A DNA stretch of 64,000 nt, taken from positions 44,539-108,538 of the forward strand of contig QLIY01000047.1 in assembly GCA_003260075.1 (NCBI GenBank), in the 5' to 3' direction. The notes under the pieces were generated by a model. It saw only the letters and a list, made by a program, of their open reading frames with translations. It searched no databases and was not told the DNA's origin. This DNA is from Phallusia mammillata. Its lineage: Eukaryota > Chordata > Ascidiacea > Phlebobranchia > Ascidiidae. The first letter of the stretch is position 1. Every line of letters begins with the position of its first letter. Positions 23,832 through 35,368 of the stretch are shown in pieces. A program made the position numbers and the translations under genes.

Positions 23832-24660
23832 TTTGTCTTTAAAGAAATATTGTGAAATTTAACCTTTGAAATGGCCAGATGTTTCTACCTATTTTGGAGG
23901 ATTTTGGTATTTTGTAAAAAAATATTTTTTTTAGGTTTTATGTGCAGAGGTGATTGGTATTTTGTGGATCTGGTATTGGTCTTGAGTTTTCAAATTCTAA
24001 AATTGTGGATTTGAAATGTTTTGAAGAACCGAATTTTCAACACAGTAATGCAAAGATGCTGCAGGGCAAGAAACCTGAAACGAGTGCTATTGGCTGGTCC
24101 GAAATCCGAATGATTTCGAATGCATGAAACAACGTTAGTTTCGTCAATAAAAATTTATGCCTGGGATGGTTGCAGTTTGGTTGTGCCTACCCATAACACA
24201 ACAAATAAAATATTGACCCTCGGGGTTTAAAAGTATTAAATAAAAAATGTGTGGTGTGTTGTTGCAGCTAAACAATACTTATGTTAAGTTGTGTCAAAGC
24301 CGAAGAACGCCAAAAAATAGTTTTAGTTTTTGTCAATTTTCAGGTAAATTTCCCACAACGTATGGACACCTTCCAAGCGCGGTCAGATTTGAGTACACTT
24401 TAATTATGTTTCGGTAAATGTGGGCGTTGTTCACAATTAAGGAGGCGGGGCATTTTTCGGCAATGTGCAGCAGACGCAGAGTTGCTCTTGGCAAACCGCG
24501 GTTGCGACACATATAATATTGCAGCGAGAAAACGATCGTTCGCCACTTGTGTCCAACATCAGGCGCGTTGTTGAAAATAACAACAAATAACCGCATTAGT
24601 CTTGTTTTGTTTTTTTCACACACAAAGTTTATAACTCAGCTTGTTGTTTAAGTTGTAAAA
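23832..24660. other. Intergenic space upstream of ALDH16A1
   Basis: 829 bases between the sushi/VWA stop and the ALDH16A1 start. It must contain the former's 3' UTR and the latter's promoter. No coding sequence, transposon ends or RNA genes were seen. Confidence 0.6.
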
Positions 24661-27600
24661 ATGGCAGCAAGTGTTTCAGTTCCAGAAAGGAAAAGTGAGG
24701 TGAAAAGAATTTTTGAAAATATGGAATATGGACCTGCCCCAGAAGCATCCAACGTTGCAAAGGTAATCCATCAAAAAAGGGCTTGTTTATTTTCAATTTA
24801 AAATCATTTGTTCTCATTAGTATTTTTTAGAGTAAGCGGCTATAAGTATTTTTTATTTGCATCTGTGCTTTTTTGCTCCAATTAACAACATGTAAATATC
24901 ATTAGGCTTGGCTGCAGCAACACGATAATGCTCTGGGACATTTTATTGGTGGAAAGTGGGTAAAACCAGAAAATAGAAAAACATATGACACTTGTAGTCC
25001 AGCAACAGGAGAAGTTTTAGCTTCAACAACTCAGGTATTTATCTCTACAAATTAACAAAATACAGCAGGGAAAATACTTATATCTTCATTTAATAACATG
25101 CAGGGTGAAGAAGAAGATGTAAATAATGCTGTGTCTTGTGCGAAGGAAGCTTTTAAATCTTGGTCTCAACTTCCGCCTCATTCAAGAGCCAGGTAACTCC
25201 AAGGCTGTTTTTTATACTTACCATAGATTTACATGTTTGTTAAATCAATGCTGTGATTATGGGTCCACTTCCAACTTGATTTGTTGTTGTTTTTCTTCCC
25301 GAAGTTTGTTCAGCTCATTTTGCCATAAAATATTTTATGAATTTGGCTGAAACTTACACAGATCATAGGTATAGTTATGTAGATGTGCACTCAACTTCGT
25401 TTGTCTTGATAACCCTTGTATTTACCTTGATAGCCCCCTAAAATGCATGATTTTTTAAACAATGTCGGAATTGGCTAAAATTTGGATAGCTTGTGGAATA
25501 TGCCATTTATAGGTGTCATTTGTTGTGTTCAACCCTGTAGGCCAAGCCTTTGCACTATCCCCCTATGTTGCAGGGCACAACAAATGAAAGGCTTTTGTGG
25601 TGTTGTATCATTTTTAGAGCGACCAGGCACATGCTATTGTGTTTGTGGATTGCTTGGTGGTATTTTTGCACAATGGTATTTAGGGGTTTGTAGCCTTATG
25701 ACATCAAAGGCACTAATGGTTGTTGCTCAAAACACATCTAGTGGTCAAAATTTTGAACATTGGCCGATTGGGACAAACTTTGACAGTACTGTTGATTGGG
25801 TTATTGTTGTTTCATATTTTATTAGTATGAGTGTATTACTATGTCAGTTACCTCACCACCCCTCTTAATTGGGTGAGTGTTTGTAATAGTGTCTGAATTG
25901 GCTGAAATTTGGATAACTTGTTACATTGATTGGTTGATTGTTGTCAACATTTACCCCATGAGCATAGGTGTCGATTCCAGGAGTGGCATGCAGAAATAGC
26001 TATGCTGCCACCCCAGAAATTCCCTGGCACTGTCTTACTCTATAGCAGGGGTGGGCAACCTACGGTCCGGGAGCAACTTTTGAGCGGCCCGCAACTCGTA
26101 TTTTATTTTGATCGGCCGGACGAACTGTATGTGTTAAAGCCCAGTTTATACCAAAAGGTTGTTACATTAAACGTTGATGGTTATTGGTTTATTACAAAGA
26201 GAAGGCATTGTTACGTACAAAGACAAAATCTTTGTGTGTTTGACTTTGCCTAGCACTGCTATGTTATTGCATGACCACCGTTGCGGCCCGCCTCCGCAAT
26301 ATAACACTACTTTTTGGCCCGCGCATGCAAAAAGGTTGCCCACCTATGCTCTATAGTATACCTTTACATACCACAATAATAAGTATTAAATATACCACAA
26401 TAACACTGCAAGTTGGCAAAACAATCATAAAATATACGCTCAGGTCAAAAGCGTACAAAAAATGCTATATTTTCTTAACTTTTAATGAAGACCTTTTCAG
26501 TAAAAAAGTATGTGTTTTGCATCAGTAATAACTTATGCAATTAAAGTTCAGAAACCTCAATTTGTACAGGTGACCTTATATTAAGTTAGTGTACCCAGCA
26601 AAATCTCAAAAGCACTGATCTAGATAAACTCTGGCCTAAAACAAATTTTTTTTATACACAAGATCTTTGCTTAGTCCAAACTAATTTGTCGATCCAATTG
26701 AATCTGGACTTATAAATTATGGTTAATGTCCTATTATAAACGCTCCACAGATTAGCTAGTGGAGTGTTTTTTAACCGACTAGTGTCAGATTTTCATTTTT
26801 GTGTGTGCCAACTATCATCTCTTAATTGTCCAGTTTGCACAACAATTCTAGAACCGGATTGTGATCTTATTTGTCACTAAAAGCACTCTCATTCCACCTG
26901 TAAAGTGTCCTGCAAACCAAAATTTTGTATGTTATATTTGATTAGATATCTCTATGCCATCGCAAGAAATGTGCAAAAACACCACAGACTTATAGCAGTG
27001 ATGGAAGCACTTGACAATGGTAAATCAATTAGAGAGACAAGGGATTGTGATATTCCTCTGGTTGCAAGGCACTTTTATCATCATGCTGGTTGGGCTCAAC
27101 TTTCAGACACAGAAATGAGAGGATGGAAGCCAATAGGTATGTCATTTATTTTGCAAGAAAAATATGAGGTCCCACATGTTATAGGTTTTTTAAATCATTT
27201 GTTGTGGTTCCCTGCTTTAAACAATTTATTTTGTAGGTGTTGTTGGTGCAATTGTGCCATGGAATTTTCCTCTCATGTTACTAACCTGGAAGGTAGGAAG
27301 TACACTTATGCTGAATGTTATGTATGATAAAGTACTACCTATTGTTTATTTAGCTGTGTGTGTGTGGCAGAACAGAAGTGATGCTTGCGTGGCAGCAGCA
27401 GTTTGTCAAAACAACCTGAACTAATTCCAACTAGACATTCAACATTAAACCCTAATGCATTTGCTATTTCCAAATCAAGCATAACACAACATGTAAATCT
27501 ACACACCTGGCAAGCAAAAAAATAATCACAAAAATATGTATAGGTTTGTCCTGCTTTAGCAATGGGAAACACAGTGGTATTAAAACCAGCAACATTCACA

Positions 27601-30600
27601 AGATTGTCTGCTCTTTTGTTTGCTGAAATTTGCCATGAGGCTGGGCTACCACCAGGTACACAATTTTTACCAAACACTTTTAACCGATAACATTTTTTTT
27701 ATCTTTGTCAAGTCGTAAATAGTATTCAATATGTTAATATTGACAGGGCTATAATAAATGTGTCCAAATTTTTTGTTTGCTGCAAGGTTTTGCTTTGTAT
27801 GTTTTTTAAATATTATTTTAACAGGTGTCTTTAATGTTGTGACTGGAAATGGGGCATTTGGTAGCAAGTTAGCAATGCATCCAGATGTTGACAAAGTTGC
27901 GTTCACTGGTTCAACCCCTGTAAGCATTTTTCATATGTTAAAAACTTGTTACATGTATGTCTATCAATAATGTTTTTCTAACATCATTTTCATATATTAG
28001 GTGGGTCAGACCTTGCGAAGATTAACCGCTGGGACTGGAAAGAAATTGTCGCTTGAGCTTGGTGGAAAGTCACCAGTGATAGTGATGGAAAATGCTGATT
28101 TGGACAGCACAGTTGAAGGAATTGTTGATGCTATTTATTTTAATCAGGGACAGGTAGATAAAAGTCTATATAGGTTGAATGTTCTTGACATAAATCTTTG
28201 AGAAGATTGTGGTTATGAATGTGATAGGACTACCAATTTTGATCCTTCTGTAATGAACCTTCGGTGTAGGTTTGCAGTGCTGGTTCAAAACTTATTGTCC
28301 AAGAAAATATCTATGATGACCTTATAGCTCGACTCAAGGAAAGAATGTCACATTTTCGACTGGGCCATTCACTTGACAAGGTGTGTTTTTCAACTTCGAT
28401 ATGAAAGGGAATGGTTTCTTTTTTTAGGTTGTATGTTTTCAATGCCCTAATCATGACAATTTCAGTACTCTCTAGAACAGTGGTAAACCAGCCACTTTTC
28501 GCAACCCCCTGGATTTTTGTATTTATATATAATAAACCTAACCAACCTTAATGATTCAGCATCCCCGCACCCCCTAGGAATAGTTCTCGCACCCCGTGGG
28601 GGTGCGTGCACCCCTGGTTAAGAACCCCAGCTCTAGAAGAAGTGTTAATGTGATTTGTTGGAACTTAAGAAGAAAACTTGCCCTAATATTACATAATGTT
28701 GTGTTTTGCCCTTTAGGGTATTGATGTAGGTGCAGTTGTGAGCAAACAACAACTGGCAACAATTACAGAATTTGTTGAAGAGGCAAAGGTAGAAGGTGCA
28801 GAAGTATTCCATGCCCCAGTACCTGTGCCACAAACAGGTCTTTTCTATCCACCTACACTCATCACAAAAGTGCAAACTGTGTCTAGGGTGGTCAGGGAAG
28901 AGGTAAGATTTGGTTGATAGATCTTAATGGGTATTCAGTTTTGTGTAGATTTTCAGTTTTAAAATCTTGCAGAATTTAAAAGTTTAAAAACTACTATTTT
29001 CCTGTTCTGTTACGACTTTACCTAGCAGTGAACTTTTAGTTCGATGGAGTATTTCCTTTAACAAAGTTTTTGTTCCATTGGTGTAAATCTATACAGAACA
29101 CTTGTTTAGGAACTTGATATTGTGCTAACGTTTTTCCCACTAGCAAGGTGGGCATCATCAGAGCAATAAACCTTAAATTGTTGGAGGGAAAAAGAGCATG
29201 ATAATGAAGAGTGTGGTGCACAAACTTAGCAGACATTTTGGACACTCTTGAAGTTTGAGGAAAAGAGTTTTATATAATGTATAAAAATCAATGCCTGATG
29301 TTTTACAACTGGAGAGAAACGTAATCTTCAATTAACAGAAATGTTCTCACAAAATGCGATTCAGGGTACTTCCAAGTTTTAGCTGCTGTTATCGTTGCCA
29401 GTATAGGATATAACATCTGAGAAATTCGGCTGTTTTTCCGCCAAATATTTGGTTACACTCAGTACCTTTTATGGTGTGTTTGGTGCATCATGACTACCTT
29501 AAATCTAGTACCATACTAAACCGATATTAAACTTGTTTTGCAATAAATCCCTCATTTATCTGCTCCTACATCACTTTTATTTGTACAGAGTGAGTGCGTC
29601 TTGCATGTTTTCAGTGCATTCTGCATTGTAAGATAAATCGTTACTGTAAAATGCAAGGATTTGTGTTTTAAGTGTTTTATCAATGCCATACCGTGATTTG
29701 CAGATTTTCGGCCCGGTATTGGTGGCACTTCCATTTCGCACTGCGAAAGAGGCACAATCAATCGGAAACAATACTAACTATGGTCTTGCGGCCAGCGTAT
29801 GGTCCGATCATCTGCCCACAGGTAAAATTCATTATCAATATTTAATCAAACGCGACACGTCCGCCTTAAATCAATCTACATGAAGATCGTGGTGCTTTGC
29901 GCTCAATAAGATTAGGCCTATTGTATTTGTGCGTCACCTATCTGGAAAACATACTTAGGCTCACGCGGAATTCTAAGTCTCAGAACCCACGAGTTAGGGT
30001 CTGGAAAATAAATCACGGAATAGGTGTGCATTTAGTTTAAAAATATGTTAAAAAATGTTTTTCTTATATTTTTACGGAGCTAAAATAGTTTGCAAACGGA
30101 ATTCAAGACTTTATCCAACTTGCGATGGCACAGTTTCGAAAAACTGTCTTTGTTGCGTACCATTTCAAACCCAAAAGACTATTTACTTCAAACGCGATCT
30201 TTTTTAACCTTAAACGATATTACATATATTTTTGCATTAATTTTGTTTCAAAACCCATCTTTTTGTGTGTAGCACTCGAATTGGCAATCTCGATCAAAGC
30301 CGGTTCGGTTTGGGTGAATTGTCACAATCTGTTTGATGCCGCTGCTGGTTTTGGTGGTTATCGTGAAAGTGGTTTTGGTCGTGATGGTGGAAAGGAAGGT
30401 TTGTTTGAATACGTGAGACCAGCTTGGGAGGAGAGACCTCGTCCCGATTGCAAAGAAGTAAGTTGGTTTTCTGTTTGCGAAAACCTGAAATTCGTTGTTG
30501 AAATTGTGTACAATATAACAATCGGTGGAATCGCCATTCAGTCTTACTTCTGAGACAAATAACAGCGTTTGCAACACACCTTGTAAAGCCGATTTTAAAA

Positions 30601-33600
30601 ATCTTTCAAAAAATTTACCATTTTCTTGGGCCTATATATTTCGGGCTGATGCTAAAATACTATACCAGTAGCTTGCTTGCTGGATGTGTTTATCCTTTAT
30701 TTAACCCAAGTGTGTAGAAATGCACGCAACTGAGCTGTGGGAGATTACGGAAAATATTATTTTGCAAACAGTGGCGTATCTAGGATCGTTTTTTTTTTTT
30801 TTGGGGGGGGGCTGGTTCAAAACTTATTGTCCANAACGAACGTATAGTCACGATTCGATCGTATACATGTAACACTTTTTAACACTCGACACAGTTGTTT
30901 CTAACAGTGGTTGCCTCTTAATCATATTGTGAATTATCTTCACTTGTATGAGTGTGACATAACAAAGCTATTATAAAATCAATTGTGACGTCATACGCGC
31001 ACCCCCCCCCCTAAATACGCTAGTGTTTACAAACGTTTTTTGGCGAATGTAGCCGTTTGCAAACCGTTCTGCACGCTTCAGTAGTTTAGTATCACTCTAC
31101 CACACGTTTAGAGTTAAGAAACAATGGAGTTTAGACTAAACCCGGTTTCGAACTGTTTTTTAGATTGACGTAAAGTCGTTCGGATCTACGTTCGGAGGAA
31201 GCATCATGCCAGCACCCGGTCAAGGCCAACCCACTGCAAACGATGTACAACAGAATGGTATCCGGCTACCAAAGTAAGTACTTTTTTCGTTTTGCTTCTT
31301 TTACCATATCTGGTTTCACGGTGTTGCTGCAAAGTGTAACCCGAATATTGCGGGCATTATAATTGCACGTCTGTGTTTTCACTTATACCAAACAAACTTG
31401 CTTTCGTTGTTGAGCGATGAACTGCTTACAGGCTTGTGAGATGTTGTGAAATCCAAACGACAAATATTCAATTCATGATAAATTGTACAGGGTCGACCAC
31501 ACATACAAAGTATATTACGGAGGTGCCCAAAAACGTCCTGATGGATGTTATTCACGTCCAATTTATGCGATTAACAAACAGATTGCGGCCTACGTGGGGG
31601 ACAGCAACAGAAAGGATGTGAGAAATGCAGTGGAAGCTGCACATAAAGCCGCCCCAGGGTGGGGCAAGAGAGCAGCTCATAACAGGTTTGCATCCAATTT
31701 CTGTTCTATTTTTACTGTTTCTTTGCTGGCCTGGAAGTCGCAAAAAATCATGTTTGTCCAAAACTGGTTTGTCGAGAAAACAAAACCAGACATTTCAACA
31801 CTCGCTTTTGTTTTTATCAGCGGGGGGGGGGGATTGCTGGCCTGGAAGTCGCAAAGAATCATGTTTGTCCAAAACTGGTTTGTCGAGAAAACAAAACGGT
31901 TAAGAAAACAAAACCAGACATTTCAACACTCGCTTTTGTTTTTATCAGCGCCAAGTTACATCATCGCATTTTATGATTATAAATCCACTGTAGTCATGAG
32001 AAGCAATATTAAACACTACCACTTATTTTTGTCAATGTGTTTTGTCAGAGCCCAAATTGTTTATTACATGGCCGAAAACCTTGAAATGCGTCGTAGTGAA
32101 GTAGCCAACCGCCTTACCCAACTTACAGGTGAGTCCAAATACTTTAACGTATATGATGAAAACGAAAAGTTATTTACCGTTTAATCAGCATAGTAAGGAT
32201 GCAACTAGTCTCAGGTAGATATGGAGTTACAAACATAAACTATGTATAAAATTACTTTTGGTACAATGTGTGTTTTGGTATTCCTATGCTGAAATCACTT
32301 ATGTGTACAGGAGAAAGCTTGGAATCTTCTATGCGCGAAGTTGATCTTTCAATTCAGAGATTGTTTTATTGGGGAGCTTACGCAGATAAATTCGGTGGAA
32401 GTGTTCAAGTAAGTTGATGATAGGGAACCGTTCCCGGCCTGAACCTAAAACTACAAGCGTGTAAAGCAGTGGTTCTCAAACTCGGTTTTCGGGGCCGCAT
32501 GCGGCTCCCAACTACTTATTTTGCGGCTCGCACCAGACCTCAGAAAACCACCAAACATTGCTATTTTAGCTTTTAAAGTCATAATCTTTAGTGATTTTCT
32601 AAGGGTTTCGTTTTTTTGCGGCTCCCTACACACTTAAAAAATACCTTTTGGCCCCGACAATAAGAAAGTTTGAGAACCACTGGTGTATAGTGTAACGTCA
32701 GGAATGTTTTTTTTTTAATTCAAGTCCGATCCCCAACCGAAGGATCGGCACAACTGTGGTACAACCCACTTGTTTGTCGGAAAATAAAGTCGTAACAATT
32801 GTTCATACGTGTGACATTTTCAACAAAATCCAAGCGTATCAAGTCGCTCCACCAGTTGTTGAAGTGTTGTGGCATTACCATCGCTCATTACACATAGATT
32901 TATAATAGTAAAAAACTAAAACCCCAAATCCATTATACACTTTTTCGCTTTTCAAGCGTGGCGAATTTGCGTGGAAAACAACTTCACGTTGTTTCATTTC
33001 TCGGTGTTTCGTGATCTTATTCCTTTGTTGTATTGGCAGGAGACACAGTTGTATGGTTGCACAGTTTGTATCAGGGAACCGGTGGGTGTAATTGGTATCG
33101 CTTGTCCTGATCAAAATCCTCTCCTGGCGTTTGTTTCACTTTTCGCTCCAGCTGTGATTCGTGCAAACTGTGTTGTCATCATACCAAGCGAACGACACCC
33201 GATTCCAGCCTTGGACTTCTACCAAGTCAGTTACTCTAAAACAAAAACTGTCAACTATATTTTAATATTTTCATGTTCTTTATGGTAGCTATGGTTATTT
33301 TACGCACAGTGATTGACAAATTTGACTAATTACCGCCATGTTAAGGTGTTCGACACATCTGACTTGCCAGGAGGTGTGGTAAATATTCTTAGTGGAGGCC
33401 GTGATCACGTGACCAAGTATCTGGTGGAGCATCAGAACGTGGAGGCGATGTGGTATTTCGGATCGGCGGAAGTTAGTGACAACATTTTCAAAACATTAGT
33501 CCAATCTCTAATGAATGCTACTGTGATCTTTCAAAAACAAACGCAGTTTTAAATGCAGCCAATTTGTGTACCTTGATAGGTAAAATCGAATTTGTTGGTG

Positions 33601-33918
33601 TGTTGCAAATCATCACTATATCACAGTTCTTTCTTGACCGTGCACGAACCCATCAATTTTTTTAAAAACAATTGCAGAAATGTGCTGATTGACGTTTTTG
33701 TTCAGAATAATGTTGTATTTAAACTGTTATTTTGTGTGTTGAAGGGTTCAAAGTTTGTGGAGCATTCGTCAGCAGAGAACGTAAAGAGGACTTGGGTAAA
33801 TTACGGCATTCAGCGTGACTGGAGCGATCCTGGTCAGGGTCAAGGTGAGGAATTTCTCTACCATGCCACGCAATGCAAGAATATTTGGATGCCAATGGGA
33901 GTGACGTATGCCAATTAA
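24661..33918 (+). CDS. ALDH16A1: Aldehyde dehydrogenase family 16 member A1
   Basis: Large two-domain ALDH-superfamily protein. Exons: 24661-24762, 24906-25034, 25104-25192, 26946-27136, 27237-27292, 27544-27655, 27825-27919, 28001-28153, 28270-28380, 28717-28902, 29704-29821, 30273-30457, 31164-31273, 31491-31685, 32049-32128, 32311-32408, 33040-33225, 33346-33471, 33745-33918. They sum to 2496 bases, 831 residues (human about 800). The start gives [15 protein letters not shown], followed by NMEYGPAPE as in vertebrates. Domain 1 (about 1-509) keeps VPWNFP (N180), [16 protein letters not shown] (E277) and GQVCSAG with catalytic C311. Domain 2 (about 510-831) is truncated, with no active-site cysteine or glutamate seen, and ends KNIWMPMG. 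Mammalian ALDH16A1 lacks the catalytic cysteine, so this protein may be active where the human one is not. Several introns carry hAT copies and a G-run duplication. Confidence 0.95.
25193..26945 (+). other. 1.75-kb ALDH16A1 intron 3 with repeats
   Basis: Contains a hAT element (26046-26348) and two imperfect copies of a GAATTGGCTGAAATTTGGAT block (about 25466 and 25895), suggesting an older repeat of about 430 bases. A 128-residue open frame at 25482-25868 has no recognisable similarity and is not called. Confidence 0.6.
26046..26348. mobile_element. hAT miniature element in ALDH16A1 intron 3
   Basis: Ends CAGGGGTGGGCAACCT and AGGTTGCCCACCTATG, 303 bases, with a perfect target duplication CTCTATAG (26038-26045 and 26349-26356). 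Confidence 0.92.
28478..28630. mobile_element. Short hAT miniature element in ALDH16A1 intron 9
   Basis: 153 bases from CAGTGGTAAACCAG to CTGGTTAAGAACCCCAG, with target duplication CTCTAGAA (28470-28477 and 28631-28638). Too short to be autonomous. Confidence 0.88.
30803..30834 (+). repeat. G-run joined to a 23-base stray copy of ALDH16A1 exon 9, plus one N
   Basis: A T-run then nine Gs (30803-30811) lead into GCTGGTTCAAAACTTATTGT plus CCA (30811-30833), identical to part of exon 9 at about 28279-28301, and end at an N (30834). It lies in intron 12, so a fragment of an upstream exon is misplaced here. Confidence 0.85.
31723..31950 (+). repeat. Tandem near-copies split by a G-run in ALDH16A1 intron 14
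   Basis: Copy 1 (31723-31821) ends TTTTTATCAGC, then 11 Gs (31822-31832), then copy 2 (about 31834-31950), which has a SNP and a small insertion. The exon at 31491-31685 is unaffected. Confidence 0.88.
32469..32682. mobile_element. hAT miniature element in ALDH16A1 intron 16
   Basis: Ends CAGTGGTTCTCAAACT and AGTTTGAGAACCACTG, 214 bases. Target duplication GTGTAAAG (32461-32468) versus GTGTATAG (32683-32690), one mismatch. Confidence 0.88.
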
Positions 33919-34260
33919 ACATCGTGAAGAAAACAAATGTACACAAAGTTGACCAAGTTTTTCTTGGTTTGGTGCTCGGTTAATTTTTGTTCTAGTTTAT
34001 GATTGTTTTTAAGAAATCACGGTGAGTTCCTTTTTAGTATCGGCGCCCCATCACTGCGTTTATCTTTTGTATGTTAAAAAACTTTGAACACAAAATGCGT
34101 GCTGCAGTGCGAATTTGTAAGTCTAAAATAATTTTGCTGCCACCTGTAAAACTGTGTAATTTTCACATCATAGATAAGTTGATCTAACTTTCCATATAGT
34201 ATAACAATGTGTTAAGCTTGACATTTCATACATTTTTACTCCTGCTTTCATTAAATAGTT

Positions 34261-34621
34261 TCATTAACTTTAACGCCATCAGTTCCATGTTGTATTGTAA
34301 ATCTTGTCGCTGTATCGTGTGTGTTTTAAGATGATTATTGGTGAGAAAAGTGACGAAAAGCCCATATGTCAAGTGTTTCGCCAGTGTTTCTTTTATGACA
34401 CAAATACAAAATTTGGCACCTTTTGCTGAACGGGGGGGGGGGTAGTGTCATTAACTTTAACGCCATTAGTTCCATGTTGTATTGTAAATCTTGTCGCTGT
34501 ATCGTGTGTATTTTACGATGATTATTGGTGAGAAAAGTGACGAAAAGCCCATGTCAAGTGTTTCGCCACAGTGTGTTTCTTTTATGACACAAATACAAAA
34601 TTTGGCACCTTTTGCTGAACG
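34261..34621 (+). repeat. Tandem near-copies split by a G-run
   Basis: TCATTAACTTTAACGCCAT begins copy 1 (34261-34431) and copy 2 (34448-34621). Eleven Gs (34432-34442) follow copy 1. The copies differ by SNPs and small indels. Confidence 0.9.
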
Positions 34622-34753
34622 TACGTGACAGGTAAAAGTATGTGAGACAATTTTGTATCTGGTTGTGAACTCCTGTCCAAGTCGTTAGTTTAGATGGGAG
34701 GTGGATATTACCGGTTGAAATTTAATTGGATCGAAATAAACTGAACTCAATCT

Positions 34754-35019
34754 GGAATTTTTAGAAAAATATGTGGTTTGCTCGATTTTGATTGATATTT
34801 TGAATGTGTGTTAATTTTACTCGATCACTTCTTTTGATATGTTTTCAATCTTTAAAAACCAATCATTTATTCTTAGAAAAGGGGGGGGGGCGGAATTTTT
34901 ATAAAAATATGTGGTTTGCTCGATTTTGATTAATATTTTGAATGTATGTTAATTTTACTCGATCACTTCCTTTGATATGTTTTCAATCTTTAAAAACCAA
35001 TCATTTATTCTTAGAAAAG
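34754..35019 (+). repeat. Tandem near-copies split by a G-run
   Basis: Copy 1 (34754-34880) ends TTCTTAGAAAA, then ten Gs (34881-34890), then copy 2 (34892-35019) with several SNPs. Confidence 0.9.
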
Positions 35020-35020
35020 C

Positions 35021-35331
35021 AGCATCTTAAACACAGAACAATTCTTCAGCCAAAATATAGGCTACCAAATCCATGAGCGCAAACTACACCAGCGTTTGAC
35101 ATACAACAACAACAGTGCGCCTACTATTTACACATAACACATTGCATATTTACACCGTAGAGAACATTTCATGGGGGGGGGGAAGCATCTTAAACACACA
35201 ACACTTCAGCAAAAATATAGGCTGCCAAATCCAAGAGCGCAAACTACACCAGCGTTTGACATACAGCAACAACAGTGCGCCTAATATTTACACATAACAC
35301 ATTGCATATTTACACCGTAGAGAACATTTCA
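35021..35331 (+). repeat. Tandem near-copies split by a G-run
   Basis: Copy 1 (35021-35172) ends AGAACATTTCAT, then ten Gs, then copy 2 (35184-35331), which continues past the same point. The copies differ by a small indel and SNPs, as two alleles would. Confidence 0.9.
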
Positions 35332-35368
35332 TCTTTAATATACAATGCAAAAAGTCATTGTTCGTCTT

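Larger units (their letters stand above)
33919..35368. other. Convergent intergenic space between ALDH16A1 and PAH, inflated by duplicated blocks
   Basis: Contains the two 3' UTRs and three G-run-separated near-duplications (34261-34621, 34754-35019, 35021-35331). If each is collapsed, the real spacer is about 450 bases shorter. No coding sequence. Confidence 0.7.

Noticed and set aside
25482..25868. 128-residue open frame in ALDH16A1 intron 3
   Set aside because: No recognisable domain, lies in an intron with repeats, and looks like a chance frame.
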